The position numbers and the translations under genes are program-made. A model generated the notes under the pieces. That model was not told the DNA's origin and ran no database searches. It worked only from the letters and a program-made list of their open reading frames with translations. Shown here one piece after another: positions 21,459 through 31,806 of a stretch of DNA of 64,000 bases (position 1 is the first letter of the stretch; the number at the start of each line of letters is the position of its first letter). This DNA is from an uncultured Paracoccaceae bacterium (GTDB lineage: Bacteria > Pseudomonadota > Alphaproteobacteria > Rhodobacterales > Rhodobacteraceae): positions 61,990 through 125,989 of the forward strand of contig CAJXSR010000008.1 of NCBI GenBank assembly GCA_913061275.1, written 5' to 3'.

Positions 21459-22247
21459 TCAAGCCAGATCTTTACGTTTCTCAATCTGGTGCTGATCTTC
21501 TATTAAGCCAATCTTCCAATACCCAGAAATATAAACATCTTCGCGTGGCAATGCGCGATCTTTGGTGAAGTAGCCCCTGATGGCTTTTATAACGCCACTT
21601 TCACCCGCAACACAGGTCTGTACTACACCGCTTGGCCAATCCATATTTCGAATGAAATCTTCTTGCGCTGTTGATGCTTTATGGGGGTCACCTTGGATAA
21701 GCCAATGCACATCCATGCCTTTGGGAATATCTAATTTTTGCACATCATCTGAACTAATCACTTCAAAGATCGCCACACCTTTTGCATCTCGCGGCATCGC
21801 TTCTATCGCCGCACTTGCCACAGGTAATGCAGACATGTCTGCCGAGATCAAATACCAATCTGCATAAAAGTCTTTAATCTTAACTTCACTCGGGCCCGCA
21901 AAACCCAGAAAATCTCCGGCCTTCGCCCGAATTGCCCAAGCAGATGCTGGCCCCTCATCACCATGCGCCACGAAATCTATATCCATTTCCTGAACATCCG
22001 CACGATACGCCCGTACCGTATATGTACGTTTCGCAGGCGGTGGGCCATCGGTGAATTGGGCAATAAAATCTTCACGGCTTTGCCCCTTGGTTGGCAAAAA
22101 AATCTTACAGTTTGCCCCTGCACAACCGTCAAATATGCCAGCTAACTCTGGCCCTTTAAAGACCACACGGATCATGTTTGCAGTCAAATAGAACGCATCG
22201 TTAACCGTTAAAATTCGTGGGATGGGTTTTGAAGGCTTAGTCATCAA
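21459..22247 (-). CDS. Siderophore-interacting protein (FAD-binding ferric reductase family)
   Basis: KRTYTVRAYRADVQEMDIDFVAHGDEGPASAWAIRAKAGDFLGFAGPS...YISGYWKIG. Confidence 0.88.
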   Translation of the reverse strand: MMTKPSKPIPRILTVNDAFYLTANMIRVVFKGPELAGIFDGCAGANCKIFLPTKGQSREDFIAQFTDGPPPAKRTYTVRAYRADVQEMDIDFVAHGDEGPASAWAIRAKAGDFLGFAGPSEVKIKDFYADWYLISADMSALPVASAAIEAMPRDAKGVAIFEVISSDDVQKLDIPKGMDVHWLIQGDPHKASTAQEDFIRNMDWPSGVVQTCVAGESGVIKAIRGYFTKDRALPREDVYISGYWKIGLIEDQHQIEKRKDLA

Positions 22248-22530
22248 TCGATGCTATTCTCTTCATGTTCGGTTGAAACTAAGGGATCAAAATGATCATC
22301 ATTGGCTGTGAACTGTGCACATCCTGCCACCAAAACCAATAAAACCATGTAACGTATAAACATATTAAACCTGCCAGATTATTCGAATACCCATTTCGCA
22401 TCTACCGCCGCGCGATGCAATATGCTGCATGTTCAATAATTCGTAATACATTAAGTCATTTCCCATTTGCGCATCCCGACGATAAAAAATACAACACAGA
22501 CTAGAAAATACGATCAAAAGGGCCTGCGCT

Positions 22531-24186
22531 ATGTCATCAAACAAATACGTATACTTTATGGAAGGTGTTTCAAAAACCTACCCAGGCGGTAAAAAATGCT
22601 TTGAGAACATCCACCTTTCATTCCTACCCGGTGTAAAAATCGGTGTAGTCGGTGTAAACGGCACTGGTAAATCCACCCTAATGCGCATCATGGCAGGCAT
22701 GGATAAGGATTTTACCGGCGAAGCATGGGCGGCAAAAGGGTCGACCGTTGGCTACCTTCCACAGGAACCAAAGCTGGACGAAACTTTGGACGTGCGTGGC
22801 AATGTCATGCTGGCAGTGGCCGCACAAAAGGCGGTTTTGGACAAATATAACGATCTTGCGATGAACTATTCGGAAGAAACAGCCGATGAAATGGGCAAAC
22901 TGCAAGACCAGATCGATGCAGAAGACCTATGGAACCTTGACGCCAGCATCGACATCGCAATGGAAGCTTTGCGCTGCCCACCCGACAATGCAGATGTTAA
23001 AACGCTTTCAGGCGGTGAAGCCCGCCGCGTGGCTTTGTGCAAACTGCTGTTGGAAAAACCTGACATGTTGCTGTTGGATGAACCTACCAACCACCTTGAC
23101 GCCGAAACCATCGCATGGCTGCAAAACCACTTGATCGACTACAAAGGCACCATTTTGATCGTCACCCACGACCGGTACTTTCTGGATGACATCACAGGCT
23201 GGATTTTGGAACTGGATCGCGGTCGCGGCATTCCTTATGAGGGCAATTATTCAGCATGGGTTGAGCAAAAAGCCAAACGCATGCAGCAAGAAGCTCGTGA
23301 AGATAAATCCAAATCCAAAACGCTGGAACGCGAATTGGAATGGATGCGTCAGGGCCAAAAAGCCCGCCAAGCCAAGCAAAAGGCCCGTGTTAACGCCTAT
23401 AACGAATTGGCTGGGCAATCAGAGCGTGACAAAGTCGGCAAGGCCCAGATCATCATCCCCAACGGGCCTAGATTGGGCGCTAACGTGATTGATATTGAAA
23501 ACCTAAACAAAGCTTACGGAGATAACCTGCTGATCGATGACCTGTCATTCAGCCTGCCACCGGGTGGTATCGTCGGTGTAATCGGCCCTAATGGCGCGGG
23601 TAAATCAACGCTGTTTCGTATGCTAACCGGGGGTGAACAGCCAGATACTGGCACTGTTGAATTCGGCGACACGGTAAAACTATCTTATGTGGATCAGTCG
23701 CGTGATGCGCTGGATGATAAGAAAACTGTCTGGGATGAAATCTCAGGCGGCCAAGACATTATCCAACTTGGTGACGCCGAAGTAAATTCGCGGGCTTATT
23801 GTAGTTCATTCAATTTCAAAGGCGGCGATCAGCAAAAACCACTGGGGCTGCTTTCTGGTGGGGAACGCAATCGGGTTCACCTAGCGAAACTTTTAAAGGA
23901 TGGCGGCAACGTGCTGCTGCTGGATGAGCCGACCAATGATTTGGATATCGAAACCCTGCGCGCATTGGAAGATGCACTAACAGATTTCGCGGGCTGTGCC
24001 GTGGTGATTTCACACGATCGTTTCTTTTTGGATCGTATCTGTACCCACATGCTGGCGTTTGAGGGCAATTCACATGTTGAATGGTTTGAAGGCAACTTTG
24101 AAGACTACGAAGAAGACAAAAAACGCCGTCTGGGGCCGGACGCTTGTGAGCCGAAACGGGTGAAGTATAAGAAGTTTACTAGATAG
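22531..24186 (+). CDS. ettA: Energy-dependent translational throttle protein EttA (ABC-F)
   Basis: Dual ABC domains, 551 aa, YVYFMEGVSKTYPGGKKCFENIHLSFLPGVKIGVVGVNGTGKST; LLDEPTNHLDAETIAWL. Confidence 0.93.
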   Translation: MSSNKYVYFMEGVSKTYPGGKKCFENIHLSFLPGVKIGVVGVNGTGKSTLMRIMAGMDKDFTGEAWAAKGSTVGYLPQEPKLDETLDVRGNVMLAVAAQKAVLDKYNDLAMNYSEETADEMGKLQDQIDAEDLWNLDASIDIAMEALRCPPDNADVKTLSGGEARRVALCKLLLEKPDMLLLDEPTNHLDAETIAWLQNHLIDYKGTILIVTHDRYFLDDITGWILELDRGRGIPYEGNYSAWVEQKAKRMQQEAREDKSKSKTLERELEWMRQGQKARQAKQKARVNAYNELAGQSERDKVGKAQIIIPNGPRLGANVIDIENLNKAYGDNLLIDDLSFSLPPGGIVGVIGPNGAGKSTLFRMLTGGEQPDTGTVEFGDTVKLSYVDQSRDALDDKKTVWDEISGGQDIIQLGDAEVNSRAYCSSFNFKGGDQQKPLGLLSGGERNRVHLAKLLKDGGNVLLLDEPTNDLDIETLRALEDALTDFAGCAVVISHDRFFLDRICTHMLAFEGNSHVEWFEGNFEDYEEDKKRRLGPDACEPKRVKYKKFTR

Positions 24187-24267
24187 GGGTACCTATTTCC
24201 TTTTTCCCGATACTATACTTCCTATGACATTAGCTACGGCATCTTCATAATCAAGCAACGATCCACA

Positions 24268-24360
24268 GCCCTCGTCCCTTGACGAGGGCCGCGCCCGATC
24301 CTCCCCCGCCCGCTTTCACAGGTAGGAAGGCGCATTCGCACCTCCCCTAGTATCGGGCGC
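24268..24360. other. Structured intergenic region: 9-bp stem-loop followed by a 9-bp long-range stem
   Basis: GCCCTCGTC-CCTT-GACGAGGGC (24268-24289); GCGCCCGAT (24291-24299) pairs with ATCGGGCGC (24352-24360). Confidence 0.6.
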
Positions 24361-24465
24361 TTCGTGTGTTAATTGAGACCCCAAACCCCCATTGATCCAG
24401 ATCAAAGCACCAAGCGAGCACATTCTTTAGGGTAAAGCCATCTTAACCGAAAAGAAGGATGTATT

Positions 24466-24912
24466 ATGTTCAAGAAAATTGTGGTTGGGCTGGATGGCTC
24501 TGAAAACTCTGAAAATGCATTGCGCATGGCTTGTGATATCGGCAAAAAATACGGGTCTGAAATTCATCTGGTGTACATCGTGCACCCCGAAACTGTTGGA
24601 ATTGCGGTGGGTGCTGTTGCTGGGTTTCATGCAGCAACGACCATGGAAACCGCCGAAGAAATTAAAGCGGTAGGTGAAAAGCTGTTGGCATCCGGTGCAG
24701 CCATTGCCAAGGACTGCGGCTATGATGACACTAAGGCGCATATGTATAGCGGCAGGCCTGCCGATCAGATATTAGAATGTGCCGAAGAATGCGGTGCTGA
24801 TCTGATTGTCACAGGTCGTCGTGGTTTAGGTGCTGTTGGCAGTCTGCTATTAGGCAGCACAACCCAGCGCGTAAATAAATTAGCAAAATGCGCCTGTTTA
24901 TCCATAGCATAA
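24466..24912 (+). CDS. Universal stress protein (UspA family)
   Basis: KIVVGLDGSENSENALRMA ... LIVTGRRGLGAVGSLLLGSTTQRVNKLAKCACL. Confidence 0.93.
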   Translation: MFKKIVVGLDGSENSENALRMACDIGKKYGSEIHLVYIVHPETVGIAVGAVAGFHAATTMETAEEIKAVGEKLLASGAAIAKDCGYDDTKAHMYSGRPADQILECAEECGADLIVTGRRGLGAVGSLLLGSTTQRVNKLAKCACLSIA

Positions 24913-24967
24913 CGCCGATCTGTATGTGGTCTTGACGCTGCCAGACAACTAACGCAGTTTCAGGACT

Positions 24968-25375
24968 ATGACAGACGTTAAAAGCCTGCTGGGTACGTGG
25001 TACCTGCAATCGATGACAACTGAATTTGACGATGGCACGGTAATATTGCCTTATGGCCCATGTGCTATGGGGCGTATTCATTATGCCGATGACGGGTTTA
25101 TGGCAGCACATCTTTGGAACCCTGATCGTCACGTTAAAGGGCCAAAAGATGCCAACCCTGACCCTGCATATTTTTCATACACGGGGGTTTATCGGATTGA
25201 AGGTAATCAGGTTATTCACACGGTTGTTGCAGCAACACCCGCCAGTTGGACGGGCGTAGATAAGCTGCGCACAATCAAATGGGTTGATGACGATGTAGAA
25301 CTGACTGCCGACGTGATCTTTGAAGGTAAACTGGGGCGCGGCGTGCTTAGGTGGGGCCGCGAGAACGCAACATAG
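24968..25375 (+). CDS. Lipocalin-like domain protein
   Basis: LLGTWYLQSMTTEFDDGTVILPYGPCAMGRIHYADDGFMAAHL. Confidence 0.75.
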   Translation: MTDVKSLLGTWYLQSMTTEFDDGTVILPYGPCAMGRIHYADDGFMAAHLWNPDRHVKGPKDANPDPAYFSYTGVYRIEGNQVIHTVVAATPASWTGVDKLRTIKWVDDDVELTADVIFEGKLGRGVLRWGRENAT

Positions 25376-25448
25376 TGCGCTTATATGTCGGTGGCTTGGT
25401 TCACCTGCCAACTTGACAGCCGATAGACAGGATTGCAAACCTGTGGCT

Positions 25449-25973
25449 ATGAAACATATCCAGTTTATGTGTGCCCTAATTTTTTTGGCAACCCCCAGTT
25501 TTGCACAAGATGCCTATGAGGTGACCTTTGTCAAAAAAATTCTGTCGCAAGCTCAGGCCAAGTCATTTGCGACGCAGCGCGAATATTGTGGTTATATCGG
25601 GATCACCCCCGCTGGCAGGTTAAAGGCAACATCGCCGAAACGCGGGCAGCTAGACAGCTGTTATGCCCACACCCCCCCTAACAATCTAGAAATTATCGCA
25701 TCCTACCACACCCATGCAGCCTTTGATCCTGAAGCCGACAGTGAAGTGCCATCATCCGTAGATATGCTTGCCGATATGGGCGAAGGTATAGACGGCTATA
25801 TTGCAACACCGGGCGGACGGGTATGGTTTATTGATGGTCGACGCGGGATAGCCCGGCAAATCTGTGGCATACGCTGCATTATTTCGGATAAATACTTTAA
25901 GTCAGGCGCATATAATAGAGTTAGAGCGCGTTATACACTGCGACAATTACAAAGACGTGAAGATGATTTGTAA
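25449..25973 (+). CDS. Secreted DUF4329-domain protein
   Basis: Signal peptide MKHIQFMCALIFLATPSFAQ; EYCGYIG...IIASYHTHAAF...SSVDMLADM. Start within ORF 25320. Confidence 0.75.
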   Translation: MKHIQFMCALIFLATPSFAQDAYEVTFVKKILSQAQAKSFATQREYCGYIGITPAGRLKATSPKRGQLDSCYAHTPPNNLEIIASYHTHAAFDPEADSEVPSSVDMLADMGEGIDGYIATPGGRVWFIDGRRGIARQICGIRCIISDKYFKSGAYNRVRARYTLRQLQRREDDL

Positions 25974-26111
25974 CGGCTAGTGCAATACTTCATGCCTTAA
26001 TATTTCGTTAAATGACCTAGGAATTGCCACATTTTAGGCTTTGGAATTTCACTTTTTGTTGACAGATTGGAAACAATAATACGTAAAAATTAATCAGTAG
26101 TAGGTGTAAAA

Positions 26112-26300
26112 ATGAAACCGTTCAAATTGGAAGCCAAGCACATGGTCAACATCAAAGAAACCGCATTCCCAAAAGATGCTTCAACACGTTTAATGCATGA
26201 TTTGATTAAAAACCCAGACGCTGTAATTGCAGCTTTGGATACTACATCATTGCGCTTTTCATTAATGCCGCAAGAACGCCGCGCAATTCGTCTAGGTTAG
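26112..26300 (+). CDS. Small hypothetical protein (62 aa)
   Basis: Clean start and stop in an otherwise non-coding gap; no recognised domain. Confidence 0.5.
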   Translation: MKPFKLEAKHMVNIKETAFPKDASTRLMHDLIKNPDAVIAALDTTSLRFSLMPQERRAIRLG

Positions 26301-26380
26301 TGTGTTAGAACCTACGTCTAGCTTGATCTACCTACATATATCTGGCAGCTGTTCAGTATAGAAATATACTGGATAAAAAT

Positions 26381-27277
26381 GTGCGTAAAATTATAACGAT
26401 AGTTTTTATACTTATAGCTGCAACTGGCCTTATAGGATGGTTTTTATCAGCCCCTAGTTTCATTTCACCTTCAGCATTTGCAAACATTACAGGTAATACC
26501 ACTCAAGGAGAGCAGGTTTTTTATGCTAGCGGCTGTGCATCTTGTCATGCTGCCCCTAAAGCTACAGGTGAAGCCAAAAAAATCTTATCAGGCGGCAAAC
26601 ATTTCAAAAGTGATTTTGGAACGTTCTTTGCGCCGAACATTTCGCCAGATCCTGACTTTGGTATTGGTAAATGGACAATGCTGGATTTTGCAAATGCTGT
26701 GCAAAAGGGTACATCCCCCAGTGGCCAACATTACTACCCTGCCTTTCCCTATACATCCTATTCCCGCATGACGTCACAAGATGTCGCTGATCTTTTTGTA
26801 TACATGAAAACCCTACCAAAGGTACAAACACCTAATCAATCACATCACCTAGGATTTCCTTTTAATATACGCCGTGGTTTGGGTTTATGGAAGTTGCTGT
26901 TTGCATCACAAAACCCCGATTTAAGCCTATCAAACGACCCAGAAGTGCAGCGTGGGCGTTATCTGGTCGAAGGGCCTGGGCATTGCGGCGAATGCCACAC
27001 CCAGCGCAACCCTATTGGTGGCCTGAATTACGACCGATGGTTGGCAGGCGGCCCCAGTCCTGAAGGTACAGGGAAAATTCCGAACATAACTTCGGGTGAA
27101 ACAGGCATCAATTCATGGGCAAAAGCAGATATAGAAGCCTATTTAAAAACTGGATTTACACCTGATTTCGATACCGCTGGCGGCTCTATGGTGGATGTGA
27201 TCGACAACACCTCACACCTTTCAGACAGCGATATTAAGGCAATCGCTAAGTATCTTAAGGCCATACCCGCGAAATAA
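26381..27277 (+). CDS. Di-heme c-type cytochrome
   Basis: Two heme motifs CASCH and CGECH; N-terminal TM/signal; GTG start. Confidence 0.88.
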   Translation: MRKIITIVFILIAATGLIGWFLSAPSFISPSAFANITGNTTQGEQVFYASGCASCHAAPKATGEAKKILSGGKHFKSDFGTFFAPNISPDPDFGIGKWTMLDFANAVQKGTSPSGQHYYPAFPYTSYSRMTSQDVADLFVYMKTLPKVQTPNQSHHLGFPFNIRRGLGLWKLLFASQNPDLSLSNDPEVQRGRYLVEGPGHCGECHTQRNPIGGLNYDRWLAGGPSPEGTGKIPNITSGETGINSWAKADIEAYLKTGFTPDFDTAGGSMVDVIDNTSHLSDSDIKAIAKYLKAIPAK

Positions 27278-27346
27278 ACATTAAGCCTTGCGTTATATAG
27301 TATTCCCCTGCAAACCGCTTTTCATATTTACAGGCAGGAGATAACA

Positions 27347-28360
27347 ATGCGCAAAGTTTTAATCACAGGTACCGCGGGCTTTATTGGCTTCCACCTTGCT
27401 TCCCATATGCTTGATGAAGGTTTTCAAGTTATTGGTTTTGACGGAATGACAGATTATTATGATGTAAGGTTGAAACAACGCCGTCATCAAAAGTTGCTGC
27501 AAAACCCTAATTTTCACTGCGTTGAAGCTATGTTAGAGGATTTTGACACGCTGCATAAACTTGTCGATGAAACGCGGCCCGACATTATTGTGCATTTGGC
27601 AGCACAGGCAGGTGTCCGCTATTCACTGGAAAATCCCCGTGCCTATATCAACACCAATATTATCGGCACGTTCAATGTGATGGAGTGTGCGCGCGAATTT
27701 AATGTAGGGCATTTGCTGATGGCAAGCACATCATCGGTATATGGCTCCAACACCGATATGCCTTTTATTGAAACCAGCAAAACCGATACCCAGCTGACAA
27801 TCTATGCCGCCACAAAAAAAGCCAACGAAAATATGGCCCATTCTTATGCGCATTTGTGGAAAACACCCACCACGATGTTTAGATTTTTCACCGTTTACGG
27901 TGCATGGGGTCGGCCTGATATGGCCCTGTTCAAATTTGTTGAAGCCGCGTTGAAAGGCAAATCCATTGATGTTTATAATAATGGCGATATGGCGCGGGAT
28001 TTCACCTATGTGACCGACCTTGTGCATGGTATCCGCCTGTTGTGTGATACCCCACCTGTTGAACCAGAAACACCTGAGGACATCCCTGTGGGTGACAGCC
28101 TAAGCCCAGCAGCCCCTTACCGCGTGGTTAACATCGGCAATAATGACAAGGTGCAACTGCTAGATTTCATAAATGAGATTGAAGCCGCCATTGGCCAACC
28201 GATTGAGCGCAATTATATGGAAATGCAAAAGGGCGATGTACCAGCCACATGGGCCAATTCAGAATTGTTACAAACCCTGACAGGCTACAAACCACAGACA
28301 TCTGTAAAAGAAGGTATTGGCAAGTTTGTGGCTTGGTACCGCGATTACTATCAAGTATAA
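27347..28360 (+). CDS. NAD-dependent epimerase (UDP-glucuronate 4-epimerase-like)
   Basis: VLITGTAGFIGFHLASHMLDEGFQVIGFDGMTDYYDVRLKQRR; YAATKKANE. Confidence 0.9.
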   Translation: MRKVLITGTAGFIGFHLASHMLDEGFQVIGFDGMTDYYDVRLKQRRHQKLLQNPNFHCVEAMLEDFDTLHKLVDETRPDIIVHLAAQAGVRYSLENPRAYINTNIIGTFNVMECAREFNVGHLLMASTSSVYGSNTDMPFIETSKTDTQLTIYAATKKANENMAHSYAHLWKTPTTMFRFFTVYGAWGRPDMALFKFVEAALKGKSIDVYNNGDMARDFTYVTDLVHGIRLLCDTPPVEPETPEDIPVGDSLSPAAPYRVVNIGNNDKVQLLDFINEIEAAIGQPIERNYMEMQKGDVPATWANSELLQTLTGYKPQTSVKEGIGKFVAWYRDYYQV

Positions 28361-28362
28361 GG

Positions 28363-29295
28363 TTAAGCCAGCCGCCTAAACGTGGCTGGCGCTTCGCTGT
28401 GGTATTTTTTAAACACCCTGCTAAAAGCGGCTTCGGATTTATAACCCGCATCCTCTGCAATCTTGATAATCGGATCGTCAGTACTTGTAAGTTGTTGACT
28501 GGCTATTTGCATCCGCCAACTGGTTATATACCCCATTGGGGTCAAGGTCATGCGTTTCACAAACCGTGTTGCAAAAGATGTTCGTGACAGGCCAGAAACC
28601 TTTGCCAAACTATCCAGTGTCCAAGGATATGAGGGATCTTTGTGAACCGCCGTTAGAGCTTTGGAAAGATTAGGGTCTGCAAAGCCAGACAATACTGGCA
28701 TACCAGCCCCTTCATCGTTCAAGTAAACCCGCAATGCCTGGGCGAAAATAATCTCTGACATTTTTAGCGCGATTAAGTCGCCCCCCATCCCCCCACGTCC
28801 TGCTTCTGTTCCGATAACACGCAAGGTGTTTTCCATCCACTGGCCAGCGGCCTCACCGTAATTGCGAATATGAATATGGGATGGCAAAGCATCAATCAGC
28901 ACATGGCTTGCATTTTTAGCAAATGAAAAATGTCCACAAACAAGCTGTGTTTCATGGTCAGTGCCAAGCTCGCCATAAACCAAAGTGCCCGATCCAGTAT
29001 AGCCAGAATCCTCAATAACCTTATCCAACATAACGGCCTGATTTTCGGTTGTAGGATCACAAAAAAGCGTATGTGTGGCCCCGCGTGGGATGATAATCAA
29101 ATCACCTTGTTCCAACATCACAGGATCTTTTGCCTGCCCTACCCGCACAAGGCAACGCCCCTTATGGGCAAAATGAAACCGCGCCACATTTTGGAAGGGT
29201 GGCACAAGCACGCTCCATGGTGAGGTAAAGGACGTGCGAAAATACAGCGTTCCAGATAATTGTAACCGAGATAATATGTCACTTAATAAATCCAT
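28363..29295 (-). CDS. AraC-family transcriptional regulator with cupin N-terminal domain
   Basis: Cupin part and LAKVSGLSRTSFATRFVKRMTLTPMGYITSWRM...DAGYKSEAAFSRVFKKYHSEAPATFR; start at MDLLSDIL. Confidence 0.88.
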   Translation of the reverse strand: MDLLSDILSRLQLSGTLYFRTSFTSPWSVLVPPFQNVARFHFAHKGRCLVRVGQAKDPVMLEQGDLIIIPRGATHTLFCDPTTENQAVMLDKVIEDSGYTGSGTLVYGELGTDHETQLVCGHFSFAKNASHVLIDALPSHIHIRNYGEAAGQWMENTLRVIGTEAGRGGMGGDLIALKMSEIIFAQALRVYLNDEGAGMPVLSGFADPNLSKALTAVHKDPSYPWTLDSLAKVSGLSRTSFATRFVKRMTLTPMGYITSWRMQIASQQLTSTDDPIIKIAEDAGYKSEAAFSRVFKKYHSEAPATFRRLA

Positions 29296-29433
29296 AACCA
29301 AACTCCATTCGTTACTTTCAATTAATAACGCAAACCGATGTATCTTGAAAGTATTTGTACGATCAGTCACTTTTTTCGAACTATCAATCATTAATATACC
29401 AAAACATTCGGTCTATCAGTAATTCATCACTCA

Positions 29434-30003
29434 GTGAAATCTGATGTAACTGTAATTTTCAATAAGGAAAACCCAATGACTTTAAAATCAACTTTTCTAG
29501 CAGCTGGTATAATCGCATCTTTTGCAAGTTTTGCCCAAGCAGAAAACCCCGCCGATCTGAATGATCTGCAAATCGCACATGTCGCTTATATCGCTGACAA
29601 TATCGACATTCGATATGCACATCTTGCACTTGCGATTTCCTCAAACCCAGCCATTCATACCTTTGCACAAACCATGATCCGCGATCATACCGCCATAAAT
29701 GAACAAGCTTTGGCACTATTGGCAAAACTGGAAGCACAACCACAAGATAATTTCCTAAGCCAAGCGCTGCAAGAAAATGCAGAAAAGCTTATTACCGAAA
29801 TGAGTATGTTGCGCGGCGCTGAATTTGATAAATTCTATGCGGCTAACGAATTGGCCTACCATAAGGCCGTGAATGATTTGGTCGGTAATGCATTCATTCC
29901 AAACATCGAAAATGCTGAAGTGAAGGCATTATTTGAAGCAGGGCTAGAGATTTTTAAGGCACATGAACATCATGCAGACATGATGGTAGCCGACTTAAAG
30001 TGA
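29434..30003 (+). CDS. DUF4142-domain (ferritin-like helical) exported protein
   Basis: DLQIAHVAYIADNIDIRYAHLALAISSNPAIHTFAQTMIRDHTAINEQALAL. Confidence 0.82.
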   Translation: MKSDVTVIFNKENPMTLKSTFLAAGIIASFASFAQAENPADLNDLQIAHVAYIADNIDIRYAHLALAISSNPAIHTFAQTMIRDHTAINEQALALLAKLEAQPQDNFLSQALQENAEKLITEMSMLRGAEFDKFYAANELAYHKAVNDLVGNAFIPNIENAEVKALFEAGLEIFKAHEHHADMMVADLK

Positions 30004-30347
30004 TGCAAAAACTCAGCAGACGATTTGTTCTGACTGGTTCCGTGACAGCAAGTGTTGTCGCGGGACTTAGTAAAGCGTGGGCTGGTTCAACTAACACTGA
30101 ACACATAATAAGCATCCGCAAATTCAAGTTTAAGCCACGCGATATCCAAGTTCGGATTGGTGATACCATCAAATGGGAAAATCACTACTTGGCACCCCAC
30201 ACTGCAACTGGGGAAGCAGATACATGGGATACTGGGCCTTTGAAAAAAGGGCAGAGTAAAACATTAAAAGTAACGGCACAAATGGCGGGTAAATATTACT
30301 GTGCTTTCCACCCGCAAATGAAAGGGCAGATTACTGTTGAAACATAA
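30000..30347 (+). CDS. Cupredoxin / plastocyanin-like copper protein
   Basis: RRFVLTGSVTASVVAG Tat-like leader; IRIGDTIKWENHYLAPHT ... YYCAFHPQMKG type I Cu ligands. Confidence 0.85.
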   Translation: MMQKLSRRFVLTGSVTASVVAGLSKAWAGSTNTEHIISIRKFKFKPRDIQVRIGDTIKWENHYLAPHTATGEADTWDTGPLKKGQSKTLKVTAQMAGKYYCAFHPQMKGQITVET

Positions 30348-30384
30348 AGGGTGCTCAAAAACCAAATATCTTTTTTAAGATATT

Positions 30385-30468
30385 TGGTACCCGCGGCCGG
30401 ACTCGAACCGGCACGGCCGAAGCCCAGAGATTTTAAGTCTCTTATGTCTACCATTCCATCACGCGGGC
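30385..30468 (-). tRNA. tRNA-Leu (anticodon TAA)
   Basis: Reverse complement GCCCGCGTGATGGAATGGTAGACATAAGAGACTTAAAATCTCTGGGCTTCGGCCGTGCCGGTTCGAGTCCGGCCGCGGGTACCA; paired acceptor and T-arm, encoded CCA. Confidence 0.95.
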
Positions 30469-30621
30469 ATGCTTGATGTTGGCGCACAATCGCTTTTTCA
30501 GGGGCATTTGTAAACAAAGCAAATGGTGAAAATGCAAAATTTTTATTGTACCAATTTTTACCTTATATATTGCCAAGCTGAAAACGCAGGGCTACCACTT
30601 GGGCAAGCAGAGGTTTTTAAA

Positions 30622-31569
30622 ATGCCTACCCCTTACGACGCCCCGTTAGACAGTATAAAAGATACAACCCATCCTGTTGAGGAACGCGATAATTTGCGTG
30701 GTATTATCTGGATGTTGGTCTCAGTTATTGTCGCTAGTATTATGACGATTGCGGTGCGCTTGGTATCGCTGGAACTGGATAGTACGCAAGTAGTTCTTTA
30801 CCGCTCGGTCATAGCCCTTATCTTTGTTGGTGTCGGGATAATTTTGGCAACGCCTTTGCGTAAAAAACTATCCTTTACCAAACCTTATCAACATATCATT
30901 CGCGGGGCATTGGTAGCGATTGCCACGCATTTCGGATTTTACACAATAGCCACTATTCCGTTGGCAACAGCCACGGTTTTATTTTTCACAGCCCCGATTT
31001 TTGCAACTTTATTGTCGGTTCTCATCCATAAAGAAACCATCGGGATGCGGCGCCTTATGGCAATCTTTGCGGGTTTTCTTGGCGCTATTGTTGTCTTACG
31101 CCCTGGGTTTGGTGCGTTAGAGTTGGGGATGCTGACAGCCGTGGGAAGTTCCTTAACGTTCGCAGCCGCCCTAACCATGTCACGCAATCTAGCACAGGCA
31201 GATGGGCCCTTAAGTACGTATTTATCGTCCATTATTATTACCACCCTTCTTACAATACCAATCGTTGGGACAGATTTACCTGCTCCACAATCTGTAACGG
31301 TTTGGGTAGCTATCATATTAGTCGGTCTTACCAGCATGGTGCGTGGCATTGCGGATATTCAGGCTTACCGCCATGCCGAGGCTGGAATTCTGGCCCCTGT
31401 CGCCTATACACGTTTGGTGTTCATCGGCATTGCAGCTTATTTTATGTTTGGCGAAAAGCCCGACTGGCAGACAGTACTGGGGGCTGTGATTATCATCGGT
31501 TCCACACTTTATATTGCCCAGCGCGAGGCGGCTTTAAAGAAGCGGGTTAAGGTTAAACAATCACCGTAA
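30622..31569 (+). CDS. DMT-family (EamA) transporter
   Basis: Ten-TM pattern with two EamA repeats; start likely MPTPYDAPLDS within ORF 30523. Confidence 0.88.
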   Translation: MPTPYDAPLDSIKDTTHPVEERDNLRGIIWMLVSVIVASIMTIAVRLVSLELDSTQVVLYRSVIALIFVGVGIILATPLRKKLSFTKPYQHIIRGALVAIATHFGFYTIATIPLATATVLFFTAPIFATLLSVLIHKETIGMRRLMAIFAGFLGAIVVLRPGFGALELGMLTAVGSSLTFAAALTMSRNLAQADGPLSTYLSSIIITTLLTIPIVGTDLPAPQSVTVWVAIILVGLTSMVRGIADIQAYRHAEAGILAPVAYTRLVFIGIAAYFMFGEKPDWQTVLGAVIIIGSTLYIAQREAALKKRVKVKQSP

Positions 31570-31577
31570 CACCGCAA

Positions 31578-31593
31578 TGTCCCAGTTGGGACA
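31578..31593. repeat. Dispersed palindrome TGTCCCAGTTGGGACA, copy 2
   Basis: Same palindrome at 5241 and 37429; similarity to copy 1 continues for ~57 bp. Confidence 0.7.
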
Positions 31594-31640
31594 CATAGTT
31601 AACCTATTGAAATAAATTAGTTTATACAAAAAATCACCCT

Positions 31641-31790
31641 GAACTTCGGGCTAACCCGTAGGGTGGGCTTTCGCTCACGCGTTGCAATGGTAATTCCAAA
31701 CGCATGGATGGTTTTATGGGTGGGGAAATGTTACGGTGTGATGGATTGGTTCGTTGTTACGCATGGGCGATCCCCCGCCCTACGTTTGCT
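31641..31790. repeat. REP-like repeat, copy 1 (CGGGCTAACCCGTAGGGTGGGC...CCCGCCCTACG)
   Basis: CGTAGGGTGGGC at 31657 and CGCCCTACG near 31776-31784 form inverted arms; shares CGGGCTAACCCGTAG with copy 3. Confidence 0.7.
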
Positions 31791-31806
31791 TTTCAAAGGG
31801 GTACAC

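Noticed and set aside
31704-31806. N-terminal extension of the track ORF 31704-32621
   Set aside because: It translates through the REP-like repeat arm (MDGFMGGEMLRCDGLVRCYAWAIPRPTFAFQRG); a downstream start near 31807 is more likely.
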